Assembly (NCBI GenBank): GCA_002347085.1 | Contig: DDWW01000022.1 | Coordinates: 1 to 25,409, forward strand | Length of the DNA: 25,409 bases | Direction: 5' to 3' | Source: Desulfobulbaceae bacterium UBA2276 | GTDB taxonomy: Bacteria > Desulfobacterota > Desulfobulbia > Desulfobulbales > Desulfocapsaceae | Shown here: positions 8,323-16,006 of the stretch, in pieces | Layout: every line of letters starts with the position of its first letter | How positions within the stretch are numbered: position 1 is the first letter of the stretch | Program-made: the position numbers and the translations under genes | Notes under the pieces: model-generated | What the model was told of the DNA's origin: nothing | Database searches by the model: none | What the model saw: the letters and a program-made list of their open reading frames with translations, nothing else

Positions 8323-8925
8323 ATGGAGTCTTTTGACGAACTGCTGGAAATATCAACCAAAATTCATGGCCATATCTGCGCCGGTCAGGTAATCGGGGTG
8401 CGGATGTCGATGATCGGTCTTGAGGCCATTGGTATTAGCGATCCCAAGGGCTTAGACCGAAAAAAGCTCTACGTCCTGGTCGAGATTGATCGCTGCGCCA
8501 CCGATGCCATTCAGTCGGTCACCGGATGCAGCCTGGGCAAGCGCTCCATGCGCTGGGTTGATTACGGGATCATGGCCGCCACCTTTGTCAATCTTGACAC
8601 CGGCAAGGCAGTGCGGATTGTGGCGCGCGAAGAATCCCGCGAACTCTCGAAGAAATATTGTCCGGCAATCGAGAACAAATACGCCCAACAATTAGACGCC
8701 TATCGGGTCATGCCCCAGGAAGAGCTCTTTACTGTGGAAGAGGTCGAGGTCGCTATCCCCAAAGAAGACATGCCGGGCCGCCCGCTCAAACGAATCCAGT
8801 GCCAATCCTGCGGCGACTGGGTGCAGGATTGCCGCGATGTCGAGCAGGATGGTAAATTGTTATGCCGTGGCTGCGCGCTGGGGAAATATTACACCCGAAA
8901 AGAGTCGCAAACCCAAAATTCGTAA
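8323..8925 (+). CDS. FmdE-domain protein with C-terminal zinc ribbon
   Basis: The protein matches the FmdE family (formylmethanofuran dehydrogenase subunit E-like), which in bacteria usually occurs without the rest of that enzyme and has no settled function. The FmdE core shows HGHICAG at residues 15-21 and DRCATDAIQSVTGCSLGK around 55-72, with Cys and His residues expected to bind metal. The C-terminus has a treble-clef or zinc-ribbon pattern CQSC...C...CRGC. The start is ATG 8323 with GGAGGAG at 8313-8319; the TTG at 8311 is inside that ribosome binding site. Length is 200 residues. The last codons and the TAA stop lie in a heptamer repeat. It is probably co-transcribed with the fused histidine gene 34 bases downstream, without an obvious functional link. 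Confidence 0.87.
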   Translation: MESFDELLEISTKIHGHICAGQVIGVRMSMIGLEAIGISDPKGLDRKKLYVLVEIDRCATDAIQSVTGCSLGKRSMRWVDYGIMAATFVNLDTGKAVRIVAREESRELSKKYCPAIENKYAQQLDAYRVMPQEELFTVEEVEVAIPKEDMPGRPLKRIQCQSCGDWVQDCRDVEQDGKLLCRGCALGKYYTRKESQTQNS

Positions 8926-8943
8926 TTCGTAATTCGTAATTTT
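8917..8943 (-). repeat. Heptamer tandem repeat, array 2 (reverse orientation)
   Basis: About 3.5 units of AATTCGT run from 8917, the reverse complement of the unit at 7083. The fmdE stop TAA (8923-8925) is formed by the repeat. The array and its AT-rich continuation occupy the space where a ribosome binding site for the next gene would be expected; none is seen. Confidence 0.85.
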
Positions 8944-8959
8944 AACTCCATAATTCACC

Positions 8960-10552
8960 ATGATAACACTCCTTGATTACGGCGCCGGCAATGTCCGCAG
9001 CGTCAGAAATGCTATAGCCCGACTTGGCCATACGGTTTGCGACGTGCAAACCCCGCAGGATATCCTTTCCGCTGAAAAGCTGATCTTCCCTGGGGTTGGC
9101 AGCTTTGGTTCAGTGATGAACCGTCTGCAACGTGACGGGCTGATAGAGCCCCTGATTGAGCGAATCCGTCTCAATAAGCCTTTTCTGGGTATCTGTGTCG
9201 CCTTGCAGGCCTTGTTTGAAGGCAGCGAAGAGTCTCCAGGGGTCGCGGGGCTTGGCATCCTGCCCGGTCAGGTCAAACGGTTCACCGACCGTAATCTCTC
9301 CGTGCCCCAGATCGGCTGGAACGGGATTGTCCTGCACAAGGAATCTCCCATCCTCAAGGACTACCAGGATCAGAAACTCTATTTCGTCCACTCCTACCGC
9401 GCTTCAGTGGCTGACGTCGGGCCGGATTGGCTGCTTACCACCACTGATTATGGCGAATCCTTTGTGAGTGGTGTGGAAAAAGGCAATGTCACCGCCTTTC
9501 AGTTTCACCCTGAGAAAAGCGGCGAGGCCGGGCTGGGTATCCTCAGGAATTTTCTCGACGCTCAAGCGCAAGATTCGATAACGGTTCGCCCTGCCCTGCC
9601 GGTAAAATCAGAAAAAACCCATATCGCCAAACGGGTTATCGCCTGCCTTGACGTGCGGACCAATGATTCCGGCGATCTGGTGGTGACCAAAGGTGATCAG
9701 TACGATGTGCGGGCCGAAGGCGAGGTGCGTAATCTGGGTAAACCAGTTGAACTGGCCCGCCGCTATTACGAAGAAGGGGCTGATGAGATCACCTTCCTCA
9801 ATATCACCGGCTTCCGGGACTTCCCCATGCAGGATCAGCCCATGCTCGAAGTCCTGCGCAAGACCTCGGAGAATGTCTTTGTGCCGTTAACTATTGGCGG
9901 CGGTATCCGTGAGTTTACTGACTCCAGCGGCAAACACTATTCGGCGCTCGATGTCGCTGCCGAATACTTTCGCTCCGGGGCCGATAAGATCTCAATCGGT
10001 AGTGATGCGGTGTACGCGGTGGAAGAGTTTTTACAATCGGGTAAGAGAAGCGGCAAGAGCGCTATTGAGCAGATCTCTTTTGTGTACGGTGCCCAGGCAG
10101 TGGTGATCTCTGTTGATCCACGGCGGGTCTATGTCCAGGCCCCGGAAGATACCAGTCATGCCACCATTGCAACAACGCCCCCTGGGCCGCATGGTGAGAA
10201 CTTTTGCTGGTATCAGTGTACTGTCAGGGGTGGTCGGGAAGGACGTGATATCGATGCCCGGCAACTGGCCCAGACCTGTGAACTGCTGGGGGCGGGAGAG
10301 ATTCTTCTCAACTGCATTGATAAGGACGGAACCAACAGCGGTTTTGATCATGAACTGATCAGGCAGGTGCGAGAGGCGGTATCTATTCCGGTGATTGCCT
10401 CATCAGGGGCGGGCTCGGCCCAGCATTTTGTCGATGTCTTCCTTGAAACCGATGCGGAGGCAGCACTTGCGGCCGGTATCTTCCATCGCTGTGAGGTGCC
10501 GATCAGTGAGGTCAAAGAGGCGATGCGCCGGAATAACATCGAGACCAGGTGA
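8960..10552 (+). CDS. hisHF: Fused imidazole glycerol phosphate synthase HisH-HisF, eukaryote-type
   Basis: Imidazole glycerol phosphate synthase uses glutamine and PRFAR to make IGP and AICAR in histidine synthesis. Here both subunits are in one 530-residue chain. Residues 1 to about 205 are the glutaminase HisH, with nucleophile C79 (GICVALQ) and H183 and E185 (FHPEK). After a short linker, residues from about 222 are the cyclase HisF, with catalytic acids D231 (ACLDVR) and D386 (VDPRR). The HisF half carries the insertions and wording of fungal and plant HIS7/HISN4 (LNITGFRDFP, YFRSGADKISIGSDAVYA, WYQCTVRGGREGR), unlike the usual shorter bacterial HisF. There is no stop or frameshift at the junction, so this is a real fusion. 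The residue two after the nucleophile is Ala (GICVA) rather than the common Gly. ATG 8960 gives the canonical MITLLDYGAGN start but lacks a clear ribosome binding site. Confidence 0.95.
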   Translation: MITLLDYGAGNVRSVRNAIARLGHTVCDVQTPQDILSAEKLIFPGVGSFGSVMNRLQRDGLIEPLIERIRLNKPFLGICVALQALFEGSEESPGVAGLGILPGQVKRFTDRNLSVPQIGWNGIVLHKESPILKDYQDQKLYFVHSYRASVADVGPDWLLTTTDYGESFVSGVEKGNVTAFQFHPEKSGEAGLGILRNFLDAQAQDSITVRPALPVKSEKTHIAKRVIACLDVRTNDSGDLVVTKGDQYDVRAEGEVRNLGKPVELARRYYEEGADEITFLNITGFRDFPMQDQPMLEVLRKTSENVFVPLTIGGGIREFTDSSGKHYSALDVAAEYFRSGADKISIGSDAVYAVEEFLQSGKRSGKSAIEQISFVYGAQAVVISVDPRRVYVQAPEDTSHATIATTPPGPHGENFCWYQCTVRGGREGRDIDARQLAQTCELLGAGEILLNCIDKDGTNSGFDHELIRQVREAVSIPVIASSGAGSAQHFVDVFLETDAEAALAAGIFHRCEVPISEVKEAMRRNNIETR

Positions 10553-10627
10553 GGCGATCAGAACGCCCTGTTTCGATGATTTTGCTCAGCCGTTGTTGAA
10601 GAACCGTAACCTAATACAATACATCAG

Positions 10628-10670
10628 GGGGATTGTTACAAAATGACAATGCTGTTTTGTAACAATCCCC
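10628..10670 (+). terminator. Perfect 16-bp hairpin after hisHF, without a T-run
   Basis: GGGGATTGTTACAAAA and TTTTGTAACAATCCCC pair perfectly around an 11-base loop, 75 bases after the hisHF stop and between convergent genes. It is followed by TAAATCTTCT rather than a T-tract. It could be a terminator acting on either strand, an mRNA 3'-end stabiliser, or a repeat element. Confidence 0.55.
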
Positions 10671-10738
10671 TAAATCTTCTGATCAGACTATAAAACCAGG
10701 TGCTTCTTTTCCCCTTCTCCAAAGGGGCTGGATTATGG

Positions 10739-11602
10739 TCAGCACGAGTCAGTGTCATTCTCACTCGAAACCACCCTGTTTCGTCCCCGTTCCTTGGCCT
10801 CATACAGGGCCTTGTCGGCACGTTCCACGACCCGGCTGGAATTGTCCCAGCCATCAGCAAATCGATACCCCGAAACTCCGATGCTGACGGTGATATGAAT
10901 GGCAGGTCGGCCTTTGTAGGGGTCCGGCTCTATCATCCGCGTCTCTGCGATATTCAGACGTAAGCGTTCGGCCAGTTCAACCGCATGCTCCATGGTGGTA
11001 TTGGGCAGGATCACCAGGATCTCCTCCCCGCCATAGCGAATCACCACGTCCACTTCCCGCACCGAGCCCACTATCGCCTTTGCCAGTTTTTTCAAGACGA
11101 TATCACCCAGGGGATGACCGTAAGTGTCGTTGATCGTCTTGAATCGATCAATATCAAGGAGAAAGATGGAAAAGGGCTGTTCATATCTTGAGGCTCGCAG
11201 GGACTCTTCCGTCAGTCTCTTCTCAAGGTAACGACGGTTATAAATCCCCATAAGCGGATCAGTAATCGTCTCCTGCTCAAGAATATACATCTGCTGGAGA
11301 TCACGGGCGGTTGTCAAAGAGAGAGAGCAGATCAGATAAACAAAAATGGCCCCGCCCAAAAATATCCCGGGGACTACAAGACCGGTAAGGGAATAGATAC
11401 TGGCCTGGAGAGAGAGGAAGGCGTAAAGGGTATAGCCACCAATAAACATAAGGATAAGGACGGACAGGGTCTTCCAGCGAGAGCGAACCGTTCCTTCCGG
11501 TAACTGCTGGATAATCGCCCTGACCGGAGCAAGGGACATAATCAGCATGCTTACGCCGACAATAATCATCCCGACCGCTATAAAGAAAAGCTTATTCTGC
11601 AT
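10739..11602 (-). CDS. Membrane-anchored diguanylate cyclase (GGDEF domain)
   Basis: This 287-residue protein makes the second messenger c-di-GMP from two GTP. Three hydrophobic helices at about residues 4-24, 44-64 and 70-94 anchor it in the inner membrane. A short helical linker leads to a GGDEF domain with DPLMGIYNRRYLE at about 115-127, the metal-binding D150 region (LLDIDRFKTIND) and the active-site motif GGEEI at 191-195. The GGEE form is catalytically competent. RxxD at 182-185 lies exactly five residues before GGEE, so the inhibitory I-site is present and product feedback is expected. There is no recognisable sensor domain beyond the membrane part. It is transcribed alone, from a probable promoter at 11668-11696. 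Confidence 0.93.
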   Translation of the reverse strand: MQNKLFFIAVGMIIVGVSMLIMSLAPVRAIIQQLPEGTVRSRWKTLSVLILMFIGGYTLYAFLSLQASIYSLTGLVVPGIFLGGAIFVYLICSLSLTTARDLQQMYILEQETITDPLMGIYNRRYLEKRLTEESLRASRYEQPFSIFLLDIDRFKTINDTYGHPLGDIVLKKLAKAIVGSVREVDVVIRYGGEEILVILPNTTMEHAVELAERLRLNIAETRMIEPDPYKGRPAIHITVSIGVSGYRFADGWDNSSRVVERADKALYEAKERGRNRVVSSENDTDSC

Positions 11603-11667
11603 CTGGAGTTTTGCACCCTTGAAAATCCGACCTGTTTACCTGTCCGTTACACTGTACCAATGTCTTT

Positions 11668-11696
11668 AGTATAAACATGATCTCAGATAATAACAA
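11668..11696 (-). promoter_or_regulatory. Probable sigma-70 promoter of the diguanylate cyclase gene
   Basis: On the minus strand, TTGTTA (11696-11691) and TATACT (11673-11668) are separated by exactly 17 bases. Start of transcription would be about 60 bases before the ATG. The -35 matches consensus at four of six bases. Confidence 0.5.
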
Positions 11697-11740
11697 TTTT
11701 TCAATATTCATTATTCCTGGCCGTGTTCCAACTTAGAGGG

Positions 11741-14377
11741 CTACAGCAGGCTTTTTTCCACCAGTTCATACACCCCCGCCGACAGCCCTTGCTGCCCGGA
11801 AATCCTCTCCATCTGCTCCCGCATTAAATGCTGCCTGTTTGTATCATAACGTTTCCAGCTTGTAAAGGGCGTCATCAGCCGAGAGGCCATCTGGGGATTG
11901 ATGGGGTCAAGGGTGAGAATCTGCTCGGCCAGAAAGGCGTACCCGGCCCCGGATTTTGCATGAAAACGCACCTGATTGGAGGTCGAAAAGGCGCCAATCA
12001 GGGCCCTGACTTTATTGGGATTGGTGAGGGAAAAAGCCGGATGGATCAGCAGGGCCTGCACGGTCTCCAAGGTATCCTCAAGGTTTGAGGTGGCCTGCAG
12101 GGTCAACCACTTGTCAACCACCAACGGCTCTCCCTGCCACTGCTGATAAAAATCCGCCAAGACCTCCTGCCGCTCGGGTACCTGGCAATGAGCGAGACCA
12201 CCGAGGGCGGCCATCACATCGGTCATGTTGGCCTTGTGTCCATACTGATTCATCGCCAGATTGAGATGCGCGGCTGGTAATGGGTCTATGGCCAGCAGAT
12301 ATGAAAGGCATATATTCTTCAGACTTCGACGCCCCATGGCCTCGGGGGTCAAGGCATACGCCCCGACATCCTGATTCTCTTCATAAGCATGAATAAATTC
12401 CGTTCCCAACTGACGAGCCAGCTCACTCCTTACCAACTGACGGGCCAGATAGAGATTATCAGGATCAATGATCTCCATCTGGAGTGCCAAGGTAGTTTCT
12501 GCAGGCAGGGTCAGGGCCTGGGCGAGAAGGGCTTTGTCGCCGCCTTGTTGTTGCAGATTCAAACGGAGAGCCTCGACAAACAAGGGGTCAAGGCTTGGAG
12601 CGCCGCCCTGTTGCAAGGTGTGTACGCATTCGAGGATAATGGATTCACTGAGCCGGTTGGCGGCATCCCAGCGATTAAAAAGGTCGCTGTCATGGGCCAT
12701 CAAAAAAGCCAGAGCCTCCCGCCCTTGAAAGGGCTCGACCTTTACGGGCGCTGAAAATCCGCGCAGGAAAGAAAGGGTTGGCCTCTGGGCAAGGCCTGTA
12801 AAGCTGAAAGACTGCTCATCCTTCCGCAACTCCAGCAAGGTATTCGGGGCAACCAGATCCTTGCCCTGGTTATCAAGAAGACCAATCTTGAGAGGGAGGT
12901 GAAAGGCTTGCTTCACCTCCTGACCCGGGGTTGGTTTACAACTCTGGCGCACCGTTAAGGTGTAAAGCCCACTTACTCCCTCCCAGGATTCTGAGACCCT
13001 CACCACCGGAGTCCCCGCCTGGCTGTACCAGTGTTTGAACTGTTCCAGATCAACCCCGGATGCCTCGCTCATGGCCGCCACAAAATCATCACAGGTCACG
13101 GCCTGGCCATCGTGCCTGGCAAAATAGAGATCCATGCCCCGGCGGAACCCCTCTGCCCCAAGCAGGGTAAGGATCATGCGGATCACCTCCGCCCCCTTGT
13201 TATAGACCGTCACCGTGTAGAAGTTATTGATCTCCACATAGGAATCAGGCCGTACCGGATGGGCCATGGGCCCGCTGTCCTCCTTGAACTGAAAGGTACG
13301 CAGCACCCTGACATCATTGATCCGCTGGACGGGCCGTGAGTTCATATCAGAAGAAAACTCCTGATCCCTGAACACGGTCAGCCCTTCTTTCAGGCTGAGC
13401 TGAAACCAGTCCCGACAGGTGACCCGGTTGCCGGTCCAGTTATGGAAATACTCATGGGCAATAACCCCTTCGACGCCCAGATAATCCTGATCGGTCGCTG
13501 TTTCCGGGCTGGCGAGGACGTATTTGGAGTTAAAGATATTCAGCCCCTTGTTCTCCATGGCCCCCATATTAAAATCATCAACGGCCACGATCATATAGCG
13601 GTCAAGATCATACTCCAGGCCAAAGACCTCTTCGTCCCAGCGCATGGCTTTTTTGAGGGATTGCATGGCATGATGGCATTTTTCAAGATTCTGGGCTGGG
13701 ACATAGATCTGCAGACGTACCTGTCGCCCGGAGCTGGTGACATAGCTTTCTTCAAGGCAGGCCAGATCGCCTGCCACCAAGGCAAAGAGATAGCAGGGTT
13801 TGGGGAAAGGATCCTGCCATACCGCGTAATGACGACCAGCTTCCAGGCTGCCCTTCTCGACCAGATTTCCATTGGAAAGCAGCACCGGGCAGGTGCGCTC
13901 ATCCGCCTCAATCCGGGTGGTGAAGCGCGCCATCACATCGGGCCGATCCTGATAAAAGGTGATCCTGCGGAACCCTTGCGCTTCGCACTGGGTGCAGTAG
14001 TTACCGCTGGAGCGATACAGTCCTTCGAGTGCACTATTGCGATCTGGGAAGATGCGGGTCGTGATCGTCAGGATAAAGGAATCAGGGACGACATGAAGAC
14101 GAATCCCGGACTCTGTCAGTGCATAGTCATGGGCGGCAAGAAGGGGGCGGGAATCAAGGGTGATGCTGACAAGCTCCAGATTCTGGCCATCGAGAGACAG
14201 GGCGTTATTCTCCTCGGGACGAGATGGACTATCCGGGTTGCGCCGAAAAAGAGAGCGGGCCGTGACGAACGTTGCGTCATCGTTGAGCTGAAAGGTCAGT
14301 TCTATCTCCGGGGTGAAAAATCGGGGGGCGGTATAATCATGCCGATACAAGGTCGGCGGTGCTTGCTGGGTCATCAT
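11741..14377 (-). CDS. pepN: Aminopeptidase N (M1 family, PepN-type)
   Basis: PepN is a cytosolic zinc aminopeptidase that removes N-terminal residues from peptides late in protein turnover. The 878-residue length fits the PepN subfamily. The exopeptidase motif GAMEN is followed by the zinc site HEYFH at about residues 308-312 and the third ligand Glu in LKEGLTVFRDQEF 19 residues after the second His. The C-terminal helical half typical of PepN is present. The gene starts MM; GAGG at 14383-14380 is only two bases from the first ATG and five from the second (14374), so the start may be three bases further in. The promoter is not clear. A degenerate copy of the dispersed 105-bp repeat lies directly upstream in its leader. 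Confidence 0.95.
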   Translation of the reverse strand: MMTQQAPPTLYRHDYTAPRFFTPEIELTFQLNDDATFVTARSLFRRNPDSPSRPEENNALSLDGQNLELVSITLDSRPLLAAHDYALTESGIRLHVVPDSFILTITTRIFPDRNSALEGLYRSSGNYCTQCEAQGFRRITFYQDRPDVMARFTTRIEADERTCPVLLSNGNLVEKGSLEAGRHYAVWQDPFPKPCYLFALVAGDLACLEESYVTSSGRQVRLQIYVPAQNLEKCHHAMQSLKKAMRWDEEVFGLEYDLDRYMIVAVDDFNMGAMENKGLNIFNSKYVLASPETATDQDYLGVEGVIAHEYFHNWTGNRVTCRDWFQLSLKEGLTVFRDQEFSSDMNSRPVQRINDVRVLRTFQFKEDSGPMAHPVRPDSYVEINNFYTVTVYNKGAEVIRMILTLLGAEGFRRGMDLYFARHDGQAVTCDDFVAAMSEASGVDLEQFKHWYSQAGTPVVRVSESWEGVSGLYTLTVRQSCKPTPGQEVKQAFHLPLKIGLLDNQGKDLVAPNTLLELRKDEQSFSFTGLAQRPTLSFLRGFSAPVKVEPFQGREALAFLMAHDSDLFNRWDAANRLSESIILECVHTLQQGGAPSLDPLFVEALRLNLQQQGGDKALLAQALTLPAETTLALQMEIIDPDNLYLARQLVRSELARQLGTEFIHAYEENQDVGAYALTPEAMGRRSLKNICLSYLLAIDPLPAAHLNLAMNQYGHKANMTDVMAALGGLAHCQVPERQEVLADFYQQWQGEPLVVDKWLTLQATSNLEDTLETVQALLIHPAFSLTNPNKVRALIGAFSTSNQVRFHAKSGAGYAFLAEQILTLDPINPQMASRLMTPFTSWKRYDTNRQHLMREQMERISGQQGLSAGVYELVEKSLL

Positions 14378-14387
14378 ATCCTCATAT

Positions 14388-14416
14388 CATTTTTATAACG
14401 GACTCTTATGCCGTTC
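14388..14416 (+). repeat. Degenerate copy of the dispersed 105-bp element (pepN leader)
   Basis: TATAACGGACTCTTATGCC and the following GTTC closely match the middle part of the intact element at 19568-19666 (TTACGGCTCCTTATGCCG then TTC). The left arm would extend into the pepN coding region and is absent, so this is a partial copy. Confidence 0.5.
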
Positions 14417-14510
14417 ATGAACCTGAAAATTTCAAGTTATTTTCGGAGTCTTCGCTTACCTGTACGACGGCGTATCCTGCACTAATCGTCAAACATCCGA
14501 ACCTTGGCGG

Positions 14511-14539
14511 TTGACAGTAAATTTTCATTCCATTATATT
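14511..14539 (+). promoter_or_regulatory. Strong sigma-70 promoter for dapL
   Basis: TTGACA (14511-14516) and TATATT (14534-14539) are separated by 17 bases, a near-consensus promoter. The start point should fall near 14546, giving a leader of about 150 bases that contains essentially the whole repeat copy at 14542-14644. Confidence 0.75.
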
Positions 14540-14541
14540 CA

Positions 14542-14644
14542 AGAGCCGTTATGAAATAAACAGCGTACCTTTTACCATTTCATTACGTCTCCTTATGCCG
14601 TTTTAGCCATCGAGATGGCGGCGTTATTTTTTACAACGGCTCAG
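14542..14644 (+). repeat. Dispersed 105-bp three-arm element, copy A (dapL leader)
   Basis: Starts AGAGCCGTTATGAAATAA, has a second arm CATTTCATTACGTCTCC followed by TTATGCCG, and ends TTATTTTTTACAACGGCTC. The first arm can pair with the second (a 15-bp stem with mismatches) or with the third (GAGCCGTT with AACGGCTC plus AAATAA with TTATTT). Relative to the copy at 21043, the ACGAAAT/ATTTCGT pair has changed to ATGAAAT/ATTTCAT on both sides, a compensatory change. Confidence 0.75.
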
Positions 14645-14699
14645 CCCTTCAATAGAGAAGTTCCATCCCACCATAACAAAATAAAGAGAATTTGTCCCC

Positions 14700-15929
14700 A
14701 TGATCACTATTAATGAAAACTATCTCAAGCTCCAGGCCTCCTATCTGTTTTCCAATATCGCCAAACGGGTAGCGGCCTTCCAGCAGGCCCATCCGGAAAA
14801 GGATATTATCAGATTAGGAATCGGCGATGTGACGCGGGCCCTGCCTCAGGCCTGTATTACGGCCTTTCATAAGGCGGTAGATGAGATGGGATCTGATACA
14901 AGCTTTCGCGGTTATGGCCCGGAACAGGGTTACGGATTCCTGCGCGAGGCCATTGCCAAACACGATTTTCAGGCCCGAGGCGCAGACATTAGCGCCGATG
15001 AGATCTTTATCAGTGATGGGGCCAAATGCGATACCGGCAATATCCAGGAGCTTTTTACCGGGGATATCAAGGTAGCCATCCCCGACCCGGTCTATCCAGT
15101 CTATCTGGATACCAACGTCATGGCCGGCCGTACCGGCAACTTTGTCGAGGGCAGGTATCAGGGGCTGGTCTATCTCGACTCCACCAAGGCCAATAATTTT
15201 GTGCCCGCCCTGCCGGCGGAAGACGTGGATCTGATCTATCTCTGTTTCCCCAATAATCCCACAGGATCAACCATTACCAAGGAAGAGTTGAGTAAATGGG
15301 TGGAGTATGCCAAGGAGAAAAAGGCCCTGATCCTCTTTGATGCCGCCTATGAGGCCTTTATCCGCGATGAGTCCCTGCCCCACTCCATCTATGAGATCGA
15401 AGGGGCCAGAGAAGTGGCCATTGAATTTCGCTCCTTCTCCAAGAGTGCCGGATTCACCGGTACCCGTTGCGCCTACACCGTGGTTCCCAAAGAATGTACC
15501 GCCTTTGACTCCCTGGGCAACCGCCAGCCCATTCACCCCCTGTGGAACCGCCGTCACTGCACCAAATTCAACGGTGTCTCCTATCCGGTGCAACGCGCCG
15601 CCGAGGCCATCTACAGCCAGGAAGGTCAGGCCCAGACCAGGGAACTGGTGGCCTCGTACATGCGCAATGCCGATCTGATCCGGCAGGAGATGGCAACGCT
15701 GGGCTATGACTTTGTGGGCGGCGAGAATGCGCCCTACATCTGGATTGATGCCAAGGGCGATTCCTGGGAGTTCTTTGATATGCTGCTGAACACGACCGGC
15801 GTGGTCTGCACCCCCGGCGCCGGATTCGGCAAATGCGGCGAAGGCTATATCCGCCTCTCTGCCTTCAACTCCCTGGCCAATGTGGAAAAGGCCATGGCCC
15901 GGATAAGGGAATTACGAATTACGAATTAG
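14700..15929 (+). CDS. dapL: LL-diaminopimelate aminotransferase
   Basis: DapL converts tetrahydrodipicolinate directly to LL-2,6-diaminopimelate with glutamate as amino donor, the short route to lysine and peptidoglycan meso-DAP. It is a PLP fold-type I enzyme of 409 residues, the usual DapL length. Visible markers are RLGIGDVTRALP near the N-terminus, SDGAKCDTGN, the FPNNPTGS motif, and SFSKSAGFTGTR, in which K248 should bind PLP. The start MITINENYLKLQASYLF agrees with the family. It is expressed from a strong promoter through a leader containing repeat copy A. The C-terminal ELRITN and the TAG stop are encoded by the heptamer repeat, replacing whatever tail was there; the catalytic body is complete. 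Confidence 0.96.
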   Translation: MITINENYLKLQASYLFSNIAKRVAAFQQAHPEKDIIRLGIGDVTRALPQACITAFHKAVDEMGSDTSFRGYGPEQGYGFLREAIAKHDFQARGADISADEIFISDGAKCDTGNIQELFTGDIKVAIPDPVYPVYLDTNVMAGRTGNFVEGRYQGLVYLDSTKANNFVPALPAEDVDLIYLCFPNNPTGSTITKEELSKWVEYAKEKKALILFDAAYEAFIRDESLPHSIYEIEGAREVAIEFRSFSKSAGFTGTRCAYTVVPKECTAFDSLGNRQPIHPLWNRRHCTKFNGVSYPVQRAAEAIYSQEGQAQTRELVASYMRNADLIRQEMATLGYDFVGGENAPYIWIDAKGDSWEFFDMLLNTTGVVCTPGAGFGKCGEGYIRLSAFNSLANVEKAMARIRELRITN

Positions 15930-16006
15930 AAATTACGAATTGCTAACCAAGAATTACGAATCAGGAATTATTTCATTCATAATTCGTAATTCTTAATTCG
16001 TAATTA
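15911..16006. repeat. Inverted heptamer arrays between dapL and ispH; likely bidirectional terminator
   Basis: Heptamer units run forward from 15911 and in reverse up to 16006. AATTACGAATTAG (15917-15929) continuing to 15941 and the block 15981-16005 form a 25-bp inverted repeat with only two central mismatches around a 39-base loop. The dapL stop (15927-15929) lies in the left arm. The ispH stop (16006-16004, minus strand) lies at the outer edge of the right arm. For dapL transcripts the right arm is followed by ATTTT, so intrinsic termination is possible but weak. Confidence 0.75.

Larger units (their letters stand above)
14378..14699. other. Divergent control region between pepN and dapL
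   Basis: This 322-bp region contains no gene. It holds a degenerate repeat copy next to pepN, a strong sigma-70 promoter facing dapL, and a full copy of the 105-bp dispersed repeat beginning close to the expected dapL transcription start. Each is listed separately. Confidence 0.75.

Noticed and set aside
8960..10552. Separate hisH and hisF genes
   Set aside because: The frame is continuous through the linker with no stop, new start signal or frameshift, so it is a true fusion.
13442..14398. Plus-strand open frame (318 codons) opposite pepN
   Set aside because: Shadow of the well-supported pepN; no ribosome binding site or family features.
7083..16006. Heptamer arrays as a CRISPR
   Set aside because: Units are 7 bp with no unique spacers, and there are no cas genes.
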